Assembly (NCBI GenBank): GCA_033239525.1
Contig: BSYO01000036.1
Span: 3,370,126-3,434,125 of the forward strand
Direction of reading: 5' to 3'
DNA: 64,000 nt
Origin: Nepenthes gracilis
Lineage: Eukaryota > Streptophyta > Magnoliopsida > Caryophyllales > Nepenthaceae
Shown: positions 31,702-43,864 of the stretch, in pieces
How the letters are laid out: the number at the start of each line of letters is the position of its first letter
How positions within the stretch are numbered: position 1 is the stretch's first letter
The notes under the pieces: model-generated
Seen by the model: only the letters and a program-made list of their open reading frames with translations
What the model was told of the DNA's origin: nothing
Database searches by the model: none
Translations under genes and position numbers: made by a program

Positions 31702-33884
31702 TTAAGTGAGCAAATTGCGTTCGGTCGGGAATCGCCTTGCCATCTTGGAGTACGTAGCTTGTAAGCTCCCCCTCGAAGGATGGCCGAGACTAAGAACGAC
31801 CCTTCCCAATTTGGTGAGAGCTTGTTTCTTCCTGCTATCTTCCCCCTCGAACGGTCGCGCTTTCACCTTCTTGTTGTAATAGCGGGCCACCCGTTGTTGG
31901 TAGGTCGCCACCCTGAGTCTTGTCTGGTCGCGGATTTCCTCGAGGGCATCGAGGCTTTCTCGGAGCCTTTGGCTGTTATCCGTTGCACTGAAGCATCCAA
32001 CCCGGGGGCTGGTAAGGCATACTTCTATTGGGATGACAGCTTCGACCCCGTAGCAAAGGTTGAAAGGGGACTCTCTCGTGGACTCCCGTGGCGTCGTTCT
32101 ATACGACCGAGAGGATCGAGGGCAATTCATGTACCCATGAGCCCTCCAACAATTCCTTTGGTTTTTAGCAGGTGTAAGATTGTGCGATTTGTTACTTCCA
32201 CTGTCCGTTGGCTCGCTAGTGCATCGATGTGTGTACCGGGTTGATCCTTAGGCTCGCGCAGTACTTGGTGAAACACTTTCCGGTGAACTGTGTTCCGTTA
32301 TCGGTCACGATACACTCGGGCACCCCAAATCTGCACACGATGTTCTGTCGGAGGAACTCCGTCGCGTTTTGCTCTGTTATCCAGGCCAGTGGTACCGCTT
32401 CCACCCATTTGGTGAAGTAGTCGATTCCCACGATCAAGAACTTCCTTTGTCCGGGGGCGAGAGGGAATGGACCGAGGATGTCAAGCCCCCACTGGGCAAA
32501 CGGCCATGGGGACTGTAGCGCCCGGTGTTTTGTGTAAGGACGATGGCTCATGTTACCGTGGAGTTGGCAACTCTCGCATTTGCGTACGAAATCCATGGCG
32601 TCATATTTCATGGTTGGCCAGTAGTATCATTGCCTCATGAGCTTAAAGGCTAGATTCTTTCCTCCAACATGGGATCCGCAAATTTCGAGATGCACATCCT
32701 GTAGGGCGTATTCAGCTTCTTCTGGAGTGAGACACCTCAAGTAGGGGGCCGAGAAGCCCCGTCGATACAGCTGGCCGTCTACGATCATGTACCAGCCCGA
32801 TGTCTTCTTTATCTTCTTGGCTTCGCTCGGGCTCTCAGGCAACGAGCCATCCGATAGAAACTTCAGATAGGGAGTCATCCAGGTGCTTCCGTCCGCGACC
32901 TGCATCACCTCCCGCCCGATCTCTTCAATGCTAGACCTCTCCAGGATCTCTCGCATTCCCTTGGCGTACTGCTCAGGATCTCCAGAGGCCGCGGCCCGAG
33001 CGAGCGTGTCGGCTTTGGCGTTCTCCTCCCGCGGGATATGGATGAACTCAGTCGTCTTGAATTCCATGATCATGTCCTTGACCTTTGAAAGGTACTTGGA
33101 CAGCTGCTCGTTGTTGACGTCGAAGTTCCCGCGAACCTGATTGATGACCAACTCGGAATCGCTGTAGATGACGAGCTCTCTGGCCGAGCATTCCTTGGCG
33201 AGTCGGAGTCCGGCCAGCAAGGCCTCGTATTCCGCGGCGTTATTTGTCGCCGGGAATCCCAATGTCAGCGAGTACTTTATCTCCGTCCCTTCCAGTGTGC
33301 GTAACACGATCCCTGCTCCGCAGCCATCCTTCATGGAGGAGCCGTCCACGTGCAAGGTCCATGCGGAGGTCCTGTCGAACTCGCCCGTGGTAGTCCGATC
33401 CTCGTCACAGGTGGGCGGTGTCGTTGTCTCGACGAGAAAGTCCGCGAGCGCCTGCCCTTTCAAGGCTGGTCTCGGACGGAACTCAATGTCGAATTCACCC
33501 AACTCGATAGCCCACTTGATCAGCCGGCCGAATATCTCGGGTTTCTGCAAAACAGCTCTTAAAGGTTGGTCGGTTAAGACTATTACCTTGTGCGCCTGGA
33601 AGTACGGCCTGAGTTTCCTCGCAGAACAAACCAACGCCAAGGCCACCTTCTCCGTCAGGGGATATCTGCTCTCGGCGCCCGCGAGAGTCTTGCTGACATA
33701 GTACACGGGCTGCTGCTTGCCGTGCTGCTCTCGTACCAACACCGAGCTTAGCGCCGCGTCGGATACGGAGAGGTACAAGTACAGCTCCTCGCCTGCCGAG
33801 GGGAAAGCCAACAGGGGCGGACTCGAGAGGTAACTCTTGAGCCCCTGGAACGCTTCTTCGCAGTCATCACTCCACCGAAATATG
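31702..33884 (-). pseudogene. pol: pol fragment: RNase H, second (archaeal-type) RNase H, integrase
   Basis: Read from 33884 down: RT-connection 'FRWSDDCEEAFQGLK', then RNase H with Asp ('LSVSDAALSS'), Glu ('LTEKVALAL') and Asp ('LTDQPLR'). A second RNase H follows with 'HVDGSSMKDGCGAG', 'NNAAEYEALLAGL', 'YSDSEL' and 'AKADTLAR'; this dual arrangement marks the Tat lineage. Next come an integrase zinc-finger region ('KCESCQ') and core Asp residues in 'WGLDILGPFP' and 'IVTDNGTQF'. A TGA at 32624-32626 breaks 'LMRQ*YYWPTMKYDA'. Frameshifts after 32216 disrupt the third catalytic site, and the C-terminal part is read to 31702. Gag, protease and RT fingers/palm are absent. Not functional. Confidence 0.92.
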
Positions 33885-33885
33885 A

Positions 33886-34324
33886 CTATTGTAGAAATTT
33901 AATAGAATATATTTAAATATGTCATAATATATTATAAGTAATTTAAATATTAAACTTATCATCTGTAAATTAGAAGAGCAATGTTTTGTCTTAACTATAG
34001 GGATTATATATAATCGGTCCACCTATAGATTATGAATAATAACTATGGTATTTTTGGTGGGATCATCATTGATTTTTAATCATTTTATATATTAGTATGA
34101 CTTTAACATGTTTTATATATTTACATATTTTGACATATTTGTATATAAATATACGGATATTGTCATGATTTATGTTATTGTATATATTCTGATATAATTG
34201 ATCATAAGTATTTGTCTTTTGCATTTTTTTTTATCAAAAATGATATTATTGATATTTTAGACTTTTAATTATGATATAATCTTAACATATTTTGTTGATA
34301 TATATCCATATATAGATTATATAT
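33886..34324 (+). repeat. R1 repeat copy, right part
   Basis: It begins 'gactattgtagaaatttaat', as in the R1 copies at 40.85 and 57.25 kb ('aactattgtaagaaattgaa'). AT-rich; it resumes the R1 copy interrupted at 28092. Confidence 0.5.
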
Positions 34325-34958
34325 TGATGGGTACGCCAACAACAGACCGGCCTACAAAGAAAAAAATGGCCCAAAACCAACAGCAGCCCATTCCTACCTA
34401 GGATGGTCAACGCTGCCATTGACCGAAAAAGTGGCAAGTAGACCGGTAGCGACCAAGGATGAACGCAGCCCATGTCTAAATCAGCCCAGGTGTCCCTTTT
34501 CAAGTCTCACAAGTCGTCTACCCTAATTCTTCGCATCTTCAAGGAAGGCAATCTCTACTGTAAATGGCAACTTCTCAGAATAGGAGCGCATCTCAGGAGA
34601 AAGGCGCACAAATCTGCATACGATTCATAGAGGAAGCCATCATATTCATTATGCGTAAAAGGAAATGGATCCACCTTCCTGATCGTTATAGCCGAGATGG
34701 CGCTCACAACCACACAGGAAAGGCAACGATCCTCAACAGAAGGCGGGCACCCCACCTAGCTACGAAAGGAAGGTAGGGAAGGATCTGTTATAAAAGGTCA
34801 TGAACATCGGAGTGTTCTCGATGGGACCAAATTCCATCGTCATCTGACGTCTTATTTTAAGTTGTGGTATGTAAGATCCGAAATTTAGCGAACGGAGACC
34901 AGAATCCAACGAACAGCTCGACCCGAACCCGTTCGAAATTTGGATTTAGGACTTATCA
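34325..34958 (+). repeat. R2-family solo LTR (634 bp)
   Basis: Starts TGATGGGTACGCC and ends GACTTATCA, flanked by perfect 5-bp duplications TATAT (34320-34324 and 34959-34963). TATA box TATAAAAG at 34789-34796; R2 end block 'cttattttaagttgtggtat' at about 34851-34870. No internal region is present, so it arose by LTR-LTR recombination. The ORFs inside (34282-34776) are not genes. Confidence 0.9.
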
Positions 34959-34963
34959 TATAT

Positions 34964-36700
34964 AATACGCAATTTTTTAATTAAAAATTATGATGTCATT
35001 TTGGGTTAATCAAAAAAAAAATCATATAATAAAAATTTAAAGAAAAATTAATTTTAAAATTATGTTTGATGCATAATGTACGCCGATATGTATTTTAGAT
35101 AGGATGCGCACGTCTGATAACTGCCCCTAGGGCACACCCATGCATGTTTTGAGCAAAATAGTGTGATGTCTGAGATGCGCCCCTATAGCGTTTATGTAAA
35201 GTTTTGTTAGATTGTTAGCACTTACCCTACACCTGATATGGCGCTCGTATGCACTTGAGGATTTGAGTGGTGTCTAACGCTCAATTGACTTGCCCTGTTG
35301 TGCCGATTCTTTTCTAAAAATAGCGCATTCATTGACTCTGTCAGCTGTGCAGGAAAGAAAAGGAAATGAGAGAGAGAGAAAGAAAATAGGAATAAGAGAG
35401 AGAAGTGAACAAAGTAGATTTTGAGGTTTTATTTTATGAGATCAATTAGATTCCGGATCTTTGGTTTGTTTCAAATTTCTTCTTATTTTTTTTTATGTTT
35501 TGTGTTTTACGGTACATGTGTGTTTTCTTTTACTTTTATATTTTGAATGTGCACATATATGTAGTTTTGTTTTGAAGATTTGTTTGGTTTTATTGGAAGA
35601 TTTGAAAATTTATTCATTTTTACTAAATAAGTAAATATTTTAAAATAATATATTGGTAAATGAAAATATTTGTGAAGAAAATGTTATAAAATCTTACATT
35701 TATGCATTACATATGATAATTCTTACACGTGATACGGATTGGACCATATTTTATTATTTTTTAAATATTTACATTTTTTTATAAGGTGAAAAGTTTTATA
35801 CTCGTATTTTTCTAGAGTAAAAATTATATATATTTTTTATAGAGAGAAAATTTTAGATATTTATTATAAAATTCACTAATTTAGTATTTTGTTGAGAATT
35901 ATCGTAAAGAATTGAATGAAATAATATATTTAGCTATCTTAATATATGTAGATAGATTTGACAACTGCACATTTCTTTCATAGGCGGCAAATGAAAGTGT
36001 CGTTTGACTCCATTTATAGGAAGAAATTTATTGACGACCTACCTACGTGTCTAAATAAAATGATTTGATTTAAAATTATTGAGAACATATATAACCCTTT
36101 CTTAAAATTAGTATATTGATCATTGGTTCTCAAATTTTAGTATCTTTTGGATTTTTCATGATTTATACATAGATTTGATTTGATATTTGAGATTTGTAAG
36201 ATTTGCCCAATTTTTGTACTTTGACTTTAGATTTTGAGACTTTTAAATTTGTGAGATTTGTATACCTCAGCCTTTAGAGGATTTTTTTATATTTGAATTA
36301 TTTGATATTCGTATATATATTATAAATTTTATGTATAAAATTATATTTGGATATTTATAAAATGGATATTTAACACATTTGAATATTGGACACATAAACT
36401 TTTGACATATATTAGATTTTTGTAGATGTTTATTTGTTTTTATCTTTTTCATTTTGATTTATGGACTTATATATTTTATTATATATATTGATATTTGTTT
36501 AATTTTAGAGGGCTTACATATTTGTACAATTCAAACAAAAGATATTTGAATGTGCTGATTATTGTATATTCGCAATTGAATTTTGTATGTTATTTCATTT
36601 TCAATTGAATTTAGATTTTTTTAGAGATTTATTATACGTTCGATTATGACAGTTCATTGATTTTTTGGATGTAACACTCAATTTTTTATTCAATTGATAT
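34964..36700 (+). repeat. R1 repeat copy
   Basis: Blocks in order: 'gatgcataatgtacgccg', several 'gatgcgc' / 'gcgctcgtatgcact' motifs, a purine tract (35365-35405), 'ttttgaggttttattttatg', then an AT-rich tail. The tail includes 'gtgaaaagttttatactcgt', 'gagaattatcgtaaagaatt' and 'gtgtcgtttgactccattta'. Confidence 0.6.
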
Positions 36701-38220
36701 AATATTATCAATTATTTTTGGATTTATTTTAGGCATGTTGAAAATAATTATGTAATATAAAATTGACACAAAATTTAGAGAGGAAAGTAGATTTGGTACT
36801 TGAAGCATACCTGACATGTATTCATGTGTACTTTTGGCAAATTAGACTCACATGAGGACGTCTTTGGATCGGTAGAGTGTGATTTTCGTAGATTGCTCAC
36901 CTTCGAGGAGCGTCTGAGGTGACGCTCATGTGTGATTAGGGTTAGGAATGCCGTCTAATATGCACCTGAAGTAGTATTCGTGTGCCGGTTCATTTATATG
37001 AGCGTTCGCACACTATTTTCGGGCATTTTGTGTGGGAAGGAAGAGGAAGAAAAAAGAGAGAAATGAAGGAAGATAGAGGAAGAGAAAAAGAGAGATCTTG
37101 AAATATCTTTTCGTCAAATATGTGAAGTTAAAGATTAAATGCAAATATCCTGAAATATTATCTTTAGATCTATTTCAGATTCTATTTGATTTTATTTATA
37201 TTTGGAAGTTTTATTGTACATGCGTATTATTTTTTCTTACCTCGTTTTGATTCTTTGTGCATGCGTATAATTTTATCAATTAGCTTGAGATTTGTCCTTG
37301 ATTTTGCCAAATATCCGTGAAGTTTTAAGATTTGAGAAAAATGTGCAATTATTTTAAAATATCGGACTTATATACAAAATCTTTGTAAAGGAAGGTCGTA
37401 AAAACTTTCATATGAACCCTGTAAGTAGTACTCTATGTATGTGTTTTGGGTCAAGTTATATTTTATATTCGATTCAGTATTTTAACTTTTTTTTAGGATG
37501 AAAAATTTTTGTACTTGTACTTCTCAAAGTAGAAGGTTTGTACTTTTTTCAGATGAAAAAAGTTTTAAATTTTGTTATAGAGACCCTCAATAATTTAATT
37601 TTTATGAGAATTGTCGTAATGAATTGAATAAAACTAATATATTTGGACGTCCTAATATATTCAAATAGACATGAGGATTACATCTATTATCCACAAGTGA
37701 TAAAAAAAAGTGACGTTTGTCTCTTTCTATAAGAAGAATATGTAGATGGTCTGTCTATAAGTCTAAATAGTAGTGATTTGGATTGAGGTTATTAAGAGTA
37801 CATATAGTATTCTCAAATTTAGTCTTTTGGTCTTTAATTCTTCGATTTGAATTTGTTTTATATTTTCGATATGGTTTACCCATATTTGATTTGGATACTC
37901 AAAACTTTGATTTGAAATTCACATGTTTTGACCGCCGTTTAGATTTGGATATCAGATTTGATAGGTTTCATACATTTGAATCGTTTGACATTTGCTTTGG
38001 ATTATGAATTTTACATACGAGACCATATTTATACATTTACTAATTTGTCACATTAGATGTTGGACTCCAACCCTTATAAATTTTGTATATGTTTGTTGAT
38101 TTATTCCTTTACTCTGATTATGTACATATTTATTTTGATATATACATATATTAATAGCTGTTGAACATTCAACTCATGGTTTTATTATTTTATTCTAGAG
38201 ATAATAAATATCAACATGTT
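36701..38220 (+). repeat. R1 repeat copy, tandem with the previous one
   Basis: Same block order as 34964-36700: 'tgacgctcatgtgtgattag' (about 36921-36940), purine tract (37040-37100), and in the tail 'gtgacgtttgtctctttcta' near 37711. The 74-codon ORF at 37783-38007 is low-complexity and spurious. Confidence 0.6.
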
Positions 38221-39260
38221 ATAATATTGGGAACATAGTTCTGATAACATGTTTAAATAAAACATCGATCAATGCAACTAACTCTAGAGTTTCTTCTCAC
38301 GAGTTTTTAATCCTAATATCGTCTTTACCCCGAAATTCCTCAATAACAGTATGATCTCTTCTAACATGTCATAAACTTCTACTTTGGAGCCAACAAAATA
38401 TAAGGGTGAATCAAATGTCCAACAACTAAATAAATTAATAAATAACAAAATACAATAAAACGTCTCAGATAATAATAATATAATAATTATATAAGATAAA
38501 TCGACGATTATCCAAGATTCAACAATCTGTCATTTTTATGACTCAAAAGTTACATGACAACAAATCATTAGCGATGCAAATTGAATTTCACTGAATTTGA
38601 GTATCAAAAATGGTGTAGGTTCCATCAAACCCACTATAAAAGAGATCTCATTTCTATAAGATGTCACAAAAGTCTCTTCGGATATTATATATCACTGTAA
38701 ACCAACAATCCACACACCCACCCCCAACACTAGATAATCCTCGAAGTACCGGTGCAAGCAAATTTGACAAGCAATCCTGTGGTCTCATGATACTTGTCAA
38801 TCGTAGTGTACAAGTACTGTATCCAATCCATACGAATAATATTTTAGCTAACCCATCGGGTAACCAGCACGTATCCCATAATCTTCTGATCCATACCTAT
38901 TTGGGAACAAAATACTCATATAATGATCAAATCAAATCCAACACCACCTCAGTATGATATCCACAGATATTTTATACAATAGGTTCATAAAATTATAAGT
39001 ATCCCTCCAAATGACCTCAATCTTCAGAATAAGTATTCAATATCAGAAAAATGTAAACGACACTAAGGCGTTATAGCCTCCCGTTTGACTCGATATCTCA
39101 CACTCTTCTCAAGTTAGCCATAAAATGTCAATAAAATCCACATATGCATCTAAGTCAACGCAAATAGTAGATTATTAGAAATTCATCAAGAAAATCCATG
39201 AATGATTAGCTGAACAACTTCGAATATAGATACATACGCACCTGCCAAACACACCCATGC
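38221..39260 (-). other. Unassigned LTR-like sequence
   Basis: GC-balanced but stop-rich. On the - strand 'tacccgatgggttagctaaa' and similar text recall plant gypsy LTRs. No protein domain found. Confidence 0.35.
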
Positions 39261-39709
39261 TCATACCATAAACATAATGCAAAGTACCAGTTCGTATCTA
39301 CTGGTACAAACTGCCGGTATACACACTGCTACTGCACACATACCATGCACTGCGCACTGTGCCCACAAGCACCCGCACCCAGACACAGCCGCGCACACAC
39401 ACATATGTGTATATATACACCGCCAGTATACACTTACATCCACCGCCGTATACCCACGTATATATTTACCCGCAATAATTAGATAACAATATCCGTACTT
39501 TAAACACCCATTGAAGCTACTGGATGTCGAAACAGAAGGCAAAGCCCTATTTTCGATTCCGCTTCCATAACCGATTTCGACAGGAACATCGACATACATC
39601 ACGAATTTAACATTATCGGGAAGGAATACGATTAATTTAGAGAGAAAATGACAGATTGGTTGCAAAATAACAAAAGATTTACTCGTAAAAATTAGGAATG
39701 TTTACTTGC

Positions 39710-39763
39710 CTGATTTGCGATGGAATTGAATGAACGGCTAGGGTTAGCAGCGGCGGTGGCCAT
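39710..39763 (-). CDS. Candidate short first exon with GC splice donor (tentative)
   Basis: On the - strand ATG at 39763 (ttctATGGCC) opens MATAAANPSRSFNSIANQ, ending CAG, followed by GCAAGTAA. The latter is an excellent GC-type 5' splice site. A TATA box (TATAAATA, 39884-39891) lies 121 bp upstream and the leader is GC-rich. One possible acceptor is the AG before GTGCGTATG near 39246, but the frame then closes within about 11 codons. It may be the start of a broken host gene, a non-coding RNA or the leader of an LTR. I recognise no protein family. Confidence 0.25.
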
Positions 39764-39883
39764 AGAAGCTTTTTCTTTGGTAACGGCAGGCGAAAGCAGC
39801 GGCAACTCTCCCTCCGGCTCAGACTGGCAACGGCGACCACGATTCCAGAGTCTCCGACAGCCCACACCACTACCGCAAGCCTC

Positions 39884-39891
39884 TATTTATA
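39884..39891 (-). promoter_or_regulatory. TATA box (TATAAATA)
   Basis: 'gggatataaatagagg' on the - strand, in a GC-rich promoter-like region upstream of the candidate exon. Confidence 0.5.
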
Positions 39892-40065
39892 TCCCACCAC
39901 CACAGCCACCGGATTAAATGAGCGAAAATATAATCGCCAGAAACGCATTCAGATTAGGTTGAGTAACGACGGCGGGTTGAGGAAGATGAAGAGCGGGGGA
40001 GAGAGGGAAGGAAGTTTTGAGAGAGAGAGAAGCGAAAACGAAATGGGCAAGGAGAGAAAGCCTAT

Positions 40066-40069
40066 TATC

Positions 40070-40110
<41 letters not shown>
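40066..40110. repeat. (ATT)n microsatellite
   Basis: About 14 units. On the - strand it reads (AAT)n just upstream of a GC-rich leader, the same arrangement as in the gypsy LTRs at 48301 and 54165. Wider (ATT)-rich sequence continues to about 40275. Confidence 0.85.
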
Positions 40111-40114
<4 letters not shown>

Positions 40115-40309
40115 TTCATTTATGATTACTTATTAATAATAATATTATTTATTATTAGTCTGTCAATACCACTTATTATTATCATTGTTTTATAATTATT
40201 ATTAATAAAATTTATTATTAATTATTATAACGTTTATTATTATTTATTATTTTATTAATAAACAATATTAGTTATTATTAACTTAATAGTTAAATAACTC
40301 AAGCAGAAG

Positions 40310-41530
40310 CATTGAGGTGTTCCAGCTTATATATCGATATGTTTATATAAGCAGTGATGGCATTATTTTTAATGATTAAAGTAAATATTTTTAAACTTGA
40401 TATTTGGTTTATTTTATTTTTTATTTTTAGTTTTGTTTATATTTAGTGATTTATCATACATGCATGCTATTTTTTATTTTTTCCCACTTTAAATACATAT
40501 GTATGTATATAGTTTTATTGGTTATTTTAAGATTTTGTTATAGTTTTCCCAAATATCTAGGGTTTTTATTTCATTTGTACAATTAAGTAACTATTTAAAG
40601 TATTATATTTATATATGCAAATGCAGTAAAATAAAAGTCACAAAAATGTGCATTTGGCCTTGTATATAATAGTTCATACACATGTTTTGGATTAAACTTT
40701 ATTTTATTATTTAATTTAATTTTTATACTTTCTTATATGATAAAAAAATTTCATATTTATATTTCTCTAAAGTGAAAGTTTTGTAATTTTTTAACAGGAA
40801 AGAGAAGTTTTTGACATTTGTTGTAAAATTCTCCGATTTGGATTTTATTGATAACTATTGTTAGAAATTAAACGAAATTAATATATTCAGACGTCATATT
40901 ATATTTTAACAGATTTAAATATTGCACCTATCATCTATTGATGATAAAGGAAAGTAGCATTTGATCCAATTTATAACGAAAAATATATAGATGACACACA
41001 TATGGATTTAAATAATTGTGATTTAACCTAAAATAATTGATAATATATATAATTATTTTTCAAAATTAGTCATTTATTTCTAAATTTTTCAGATTTGGCA
41101 AGTTTAAAATTTTTGATATTCTTTCTATATCTAATTTGACATTTGGGATGCTTAGCCTTTAAGATTTGTCGGATTTATTTGATACTCAAATTTATTCGAT
41201 TTTGATATATGAACTATGGATTTTAAGATTTTGAACAATTTTATATATTTGGACTATATGATATTCGTATTCAATTCACGAATTCTACATATGAAATTAC
41301 ATTTGGATATTTAATATAGTTAGATATTTGGCATGTTATACATTTGATTTGTATCGTATTTTTTAAACATATTTTATTGTTTTTATTTTTTTAATTTTGA
41401 TATATTAATAATATATTTGTTTCGTTACCTATATACATTAGTACTTGTTAATCAATCAGCTTATGATTTTACTGCTTCTAATCCTTTTATATTAGAAGGT
41501 TATGAATTACTTATAAATAGTATAGATGAG
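40310..41530 (+). repeat. R1 repeat copy (3' two thirds)
   Basis: It begins at the 'gattaaagtaaatattttta' block and includes 'gtgaaagttttgtaattttt', 'aactattgttagaaattaaa', 'gtagcatttgatccaattta' and an AT tail. The purine tract is absent here. Confidence 0.55.
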
Positions 41531-42460
41531 GACATTATGAAAAATTTTATTTATAACTTATTATTTTTTAGATTTGTATTTAGTTTATAATTGTATTTTG
41601 ATTTTGTGGAAGAGATTATATATAGGTTGATGTTAGTATGTTTATTTTGGTAGAGACATGTTTTGAATTTTTTTGGTGTTGAGATCGTGTCATTTTATGA
41701 TTTATGTAGGAATAAAGTCGAGATTGTTATGGTACTTGGACTATTGCTTTCTTTACGATTTGTTTAATCAGTTATAGTCAAAGTCTTAGAGTTCAGATAG
41801 ATAGCTTGAAGTGATCATATGATTGTGTTGTCATTATTGATGATATTTTGATTTTTGTTCAAGCCTGACTCAATATTAGGAATTCTATTTAGCTGTATCA
41901 TTTAACTGTTATGGATTTATTTTAGAGTTTGAAATTATTGTCATTAATAATTACTTTTAATCCGGGATTATGACGTATATAACATAACTAAGCATCTAAT
42001 AGCACTCGTTAAGATTTATTGCACGATTCTGCTGGCTAAGTATAAAAGCAAAATAAGTTTCTGATATTTATTTCCTAAAATTAAAAATACCCTTTTTTTT
42101 AAGATCCCTAATAGAAGTAGTAGTAGTCTCGGAGCGACCTAAAACTTTTCGCTATCATCAGATCCATTTTCAGTATTCTCATCATAATATTTTTATATTT
42201 CACAGTTTCGGCAGATCGCTTAATCCTATTTGTCTTCAACGCAAGAGTGCTCGATCAGCGAGCCCACCGTGTTCAACAATAATATTTATTTAATGTGAAA
42301 ATTAATACGTAATATTTATCTCACATTTATTTTTAGACATTTTCACTATCGTCATACTTGTTCCATTTCAAATAAAATTCTCATCCTCCATGTTAATAGA
42401 ATAATCACTTTTTTTTTAAATATGTAATTAAAAAAAACCCACTTAAAATTACGACGAAAT
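41531..42460 (+). pseudogene. Short Ty3/gypsy RT relic in intergenic DNA
   Basis: About 41829-41876 reads 'DCVVIIDDILIFVQA' stop, matching the gypsy reverse transcriptase active-site block (usual 'VIVFIDDILIYS'). The flanks are frameshifted beyond recognition. From 42000 to 42460 I see no gene. Confidence 0.45.
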
Positions 42461-42780
42461 TCAACGTACACAAATTAAATACCCAGAATACCCATCCGCT
42501 CCTCCCCCGTCCTCCACCGATACAAATCCAAAATCACAGTGACAGTCAGTCGTGTCAGAAGAAACAGGATATGATATGATAGTGTTTGAAAAAGACACAG
42601 GGGTAAAGAAGTCAAACCGACGCCTACAGGCCTCAGAACGCAAACCCACCGGCAGCTTCATCTTGATTTTTCCTGGTTCCACCACCACCACCACCACCAC
42701 TTCCGCCACCGCGACCAAGATGATGAGACATGGAAGATGAAGAAGTGAAAGATGAAGTTGAAGTGGTGGGCTTGGGCCTC

Positions 42781-43864
42781 TCAATGGGGGCCCATGAACA
42801 ATTGGCCCAGCTCCCTGACCATCTCCTCCTCATCCGTCAATATTTGTCTGTGTCTGCACTCTTCGCTGCAAAATGCTCTGTCACCCCTGCATTTAGTTCA
42901 AATTTACCCTTTTTGCCATTATTACAATTAATAGATAACATTATCTTATCTACAATTTCCTTTTCTAGTGGTAGATCGATCTAAAATTTTCACCAAAAAT
43001 AATTATTAAAATATTAATTTCATCCCTTTTTTAATAAGTGTATTTTTTTTTATTTTTTAGTAATTATTTTCGTATAACAAGTAGTATATAATTTAATTAA
43101 AAATTATTTTTATATTTAAAATAACATAGATAAATAGCAAAATAGTAAACAAAAAATTATAACCACTCAGCCAAATAAACGAAAAAAAAAAAAACTCTTA
43201 TCATTTCGTACTTAAATAGTTTGGAAATTCGACTTCATAAATGTTTATTTAAACTTATTTATTCAAAAAATTAACAGATATTAAGTTAAATTTTAAGATA
43301 AATTAGACAAACAATTCAAATATGAACCTAACATCTTTAAAGATTTATCACCAAATTATAAATAATTTCTTTATTTTTTTCAGATATTTTTAATTATATA
43401 ATATCTATTTATCTATTTATTATTATACCAGATAATTAGTATAAATTAACAAGACGAAATGACAATGGGTAAGAATTATATTTTTCTGATATTAAACAAA
43501 AACAAAACAAAATTATAAAAAAAAATATATGAAGAATAGCAAACGTTAATGGGGACGAGAAATAAATTAGGGCATTAATATTACCATGCATGGTCAAAAG
43601 ATCTTACTTGTACATGTAGATATCGTTGCCGGGCAAGAGTTTTTTCCGGCAAAGGAAGCAAGCGTCAAGAAAGTTAGCAGCCGGAAAAAGGGGCCCAGGA
43701 AAAATCTGGGGGGTGGTCAGGGGAGGCGTCGACGGAGGGACTGGGTAACAAGGCGGCGGAGAGGGCTTGATCAAGGCGGCTTTGTCGATAACTTGTGTTT
43801 TCTTACTATTGCTAGTGCTGCTGGCGTTCTCCTGGGCTTCCAATACTACTCCGAGTCCTATCAT
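42781..43864 (-). CDS. FCS-like zinc finger (FLZ, formerly DUF581) protein, two exons, 120 aa
   Basis: Exon 1 is 43864-43608 and exon 2 is 42886-42781. The 721-bp AT-rich intron has GTAAGATC and AAATGCAG ends and splits Lys86 (AA|G). ATG 43864 gives MIGLGVVLEAQEN, the usual N-terminus of this family. Residues 35-62 are Pro-rich. The FLZ domain is at about 64-110: FLDACFLCRKKL..GNDIYMYK | GDRAFCSEECRHRQI, with zinc ligands Cys69, Cys72, Cys92 and Cys96, then an acidic helix and a short end MGPH. An intron inside the FLZ domain after 'IYMY(R/K)' is typical of plant FLZ genes. FLZ proteins are plant-specific adaptors that bind SnRK1 kinase in sugar, starvation and ABA signalling. No disruption is seen, so it is likely functional. 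Confidence 0.95.
42887..43607 (-). other. 721-bp intron of FLZ gene
   Basis: The donor TACAA|GTAAGATC and acceptor AAATGCAG|GGGTGAC restore the FLZ zinc-finger frame. The intron is strongly AT-rich, as is usual in plants. No transposon is evident inside. Confidence 0.92.

Larger units (their letters stand above)
28093..33885 (-). mobile_element. Truncated Tat-type Ty3/gypsy element with antisense gene
   Basis: Read on the - strand, the order is pol fragment (33884-31702), 54-bp minisatellite (31660-31240), antisense gene on + (29272-31107), polypurine tract (28877-28866), 3' LTR (28864-28093). The 5' LTR, gag, protease and most of reverse transcriptase are missing. R1 repeat sequence starts abruptly after 33885. 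The order matches the pol-less element at 4545-11278, so this shows what that element's family looked like with pol. Stops and frameshifts throughout mark it as dead. Confidence 0.88.

Noticed and set aside
42633..42728. Gly-rich ORF starting MSHHLGRGGG on the - strand
   Set aside because: It lies in the 3' untranslated region of the FLZ gene, right after its stop; low complexity and no known family.
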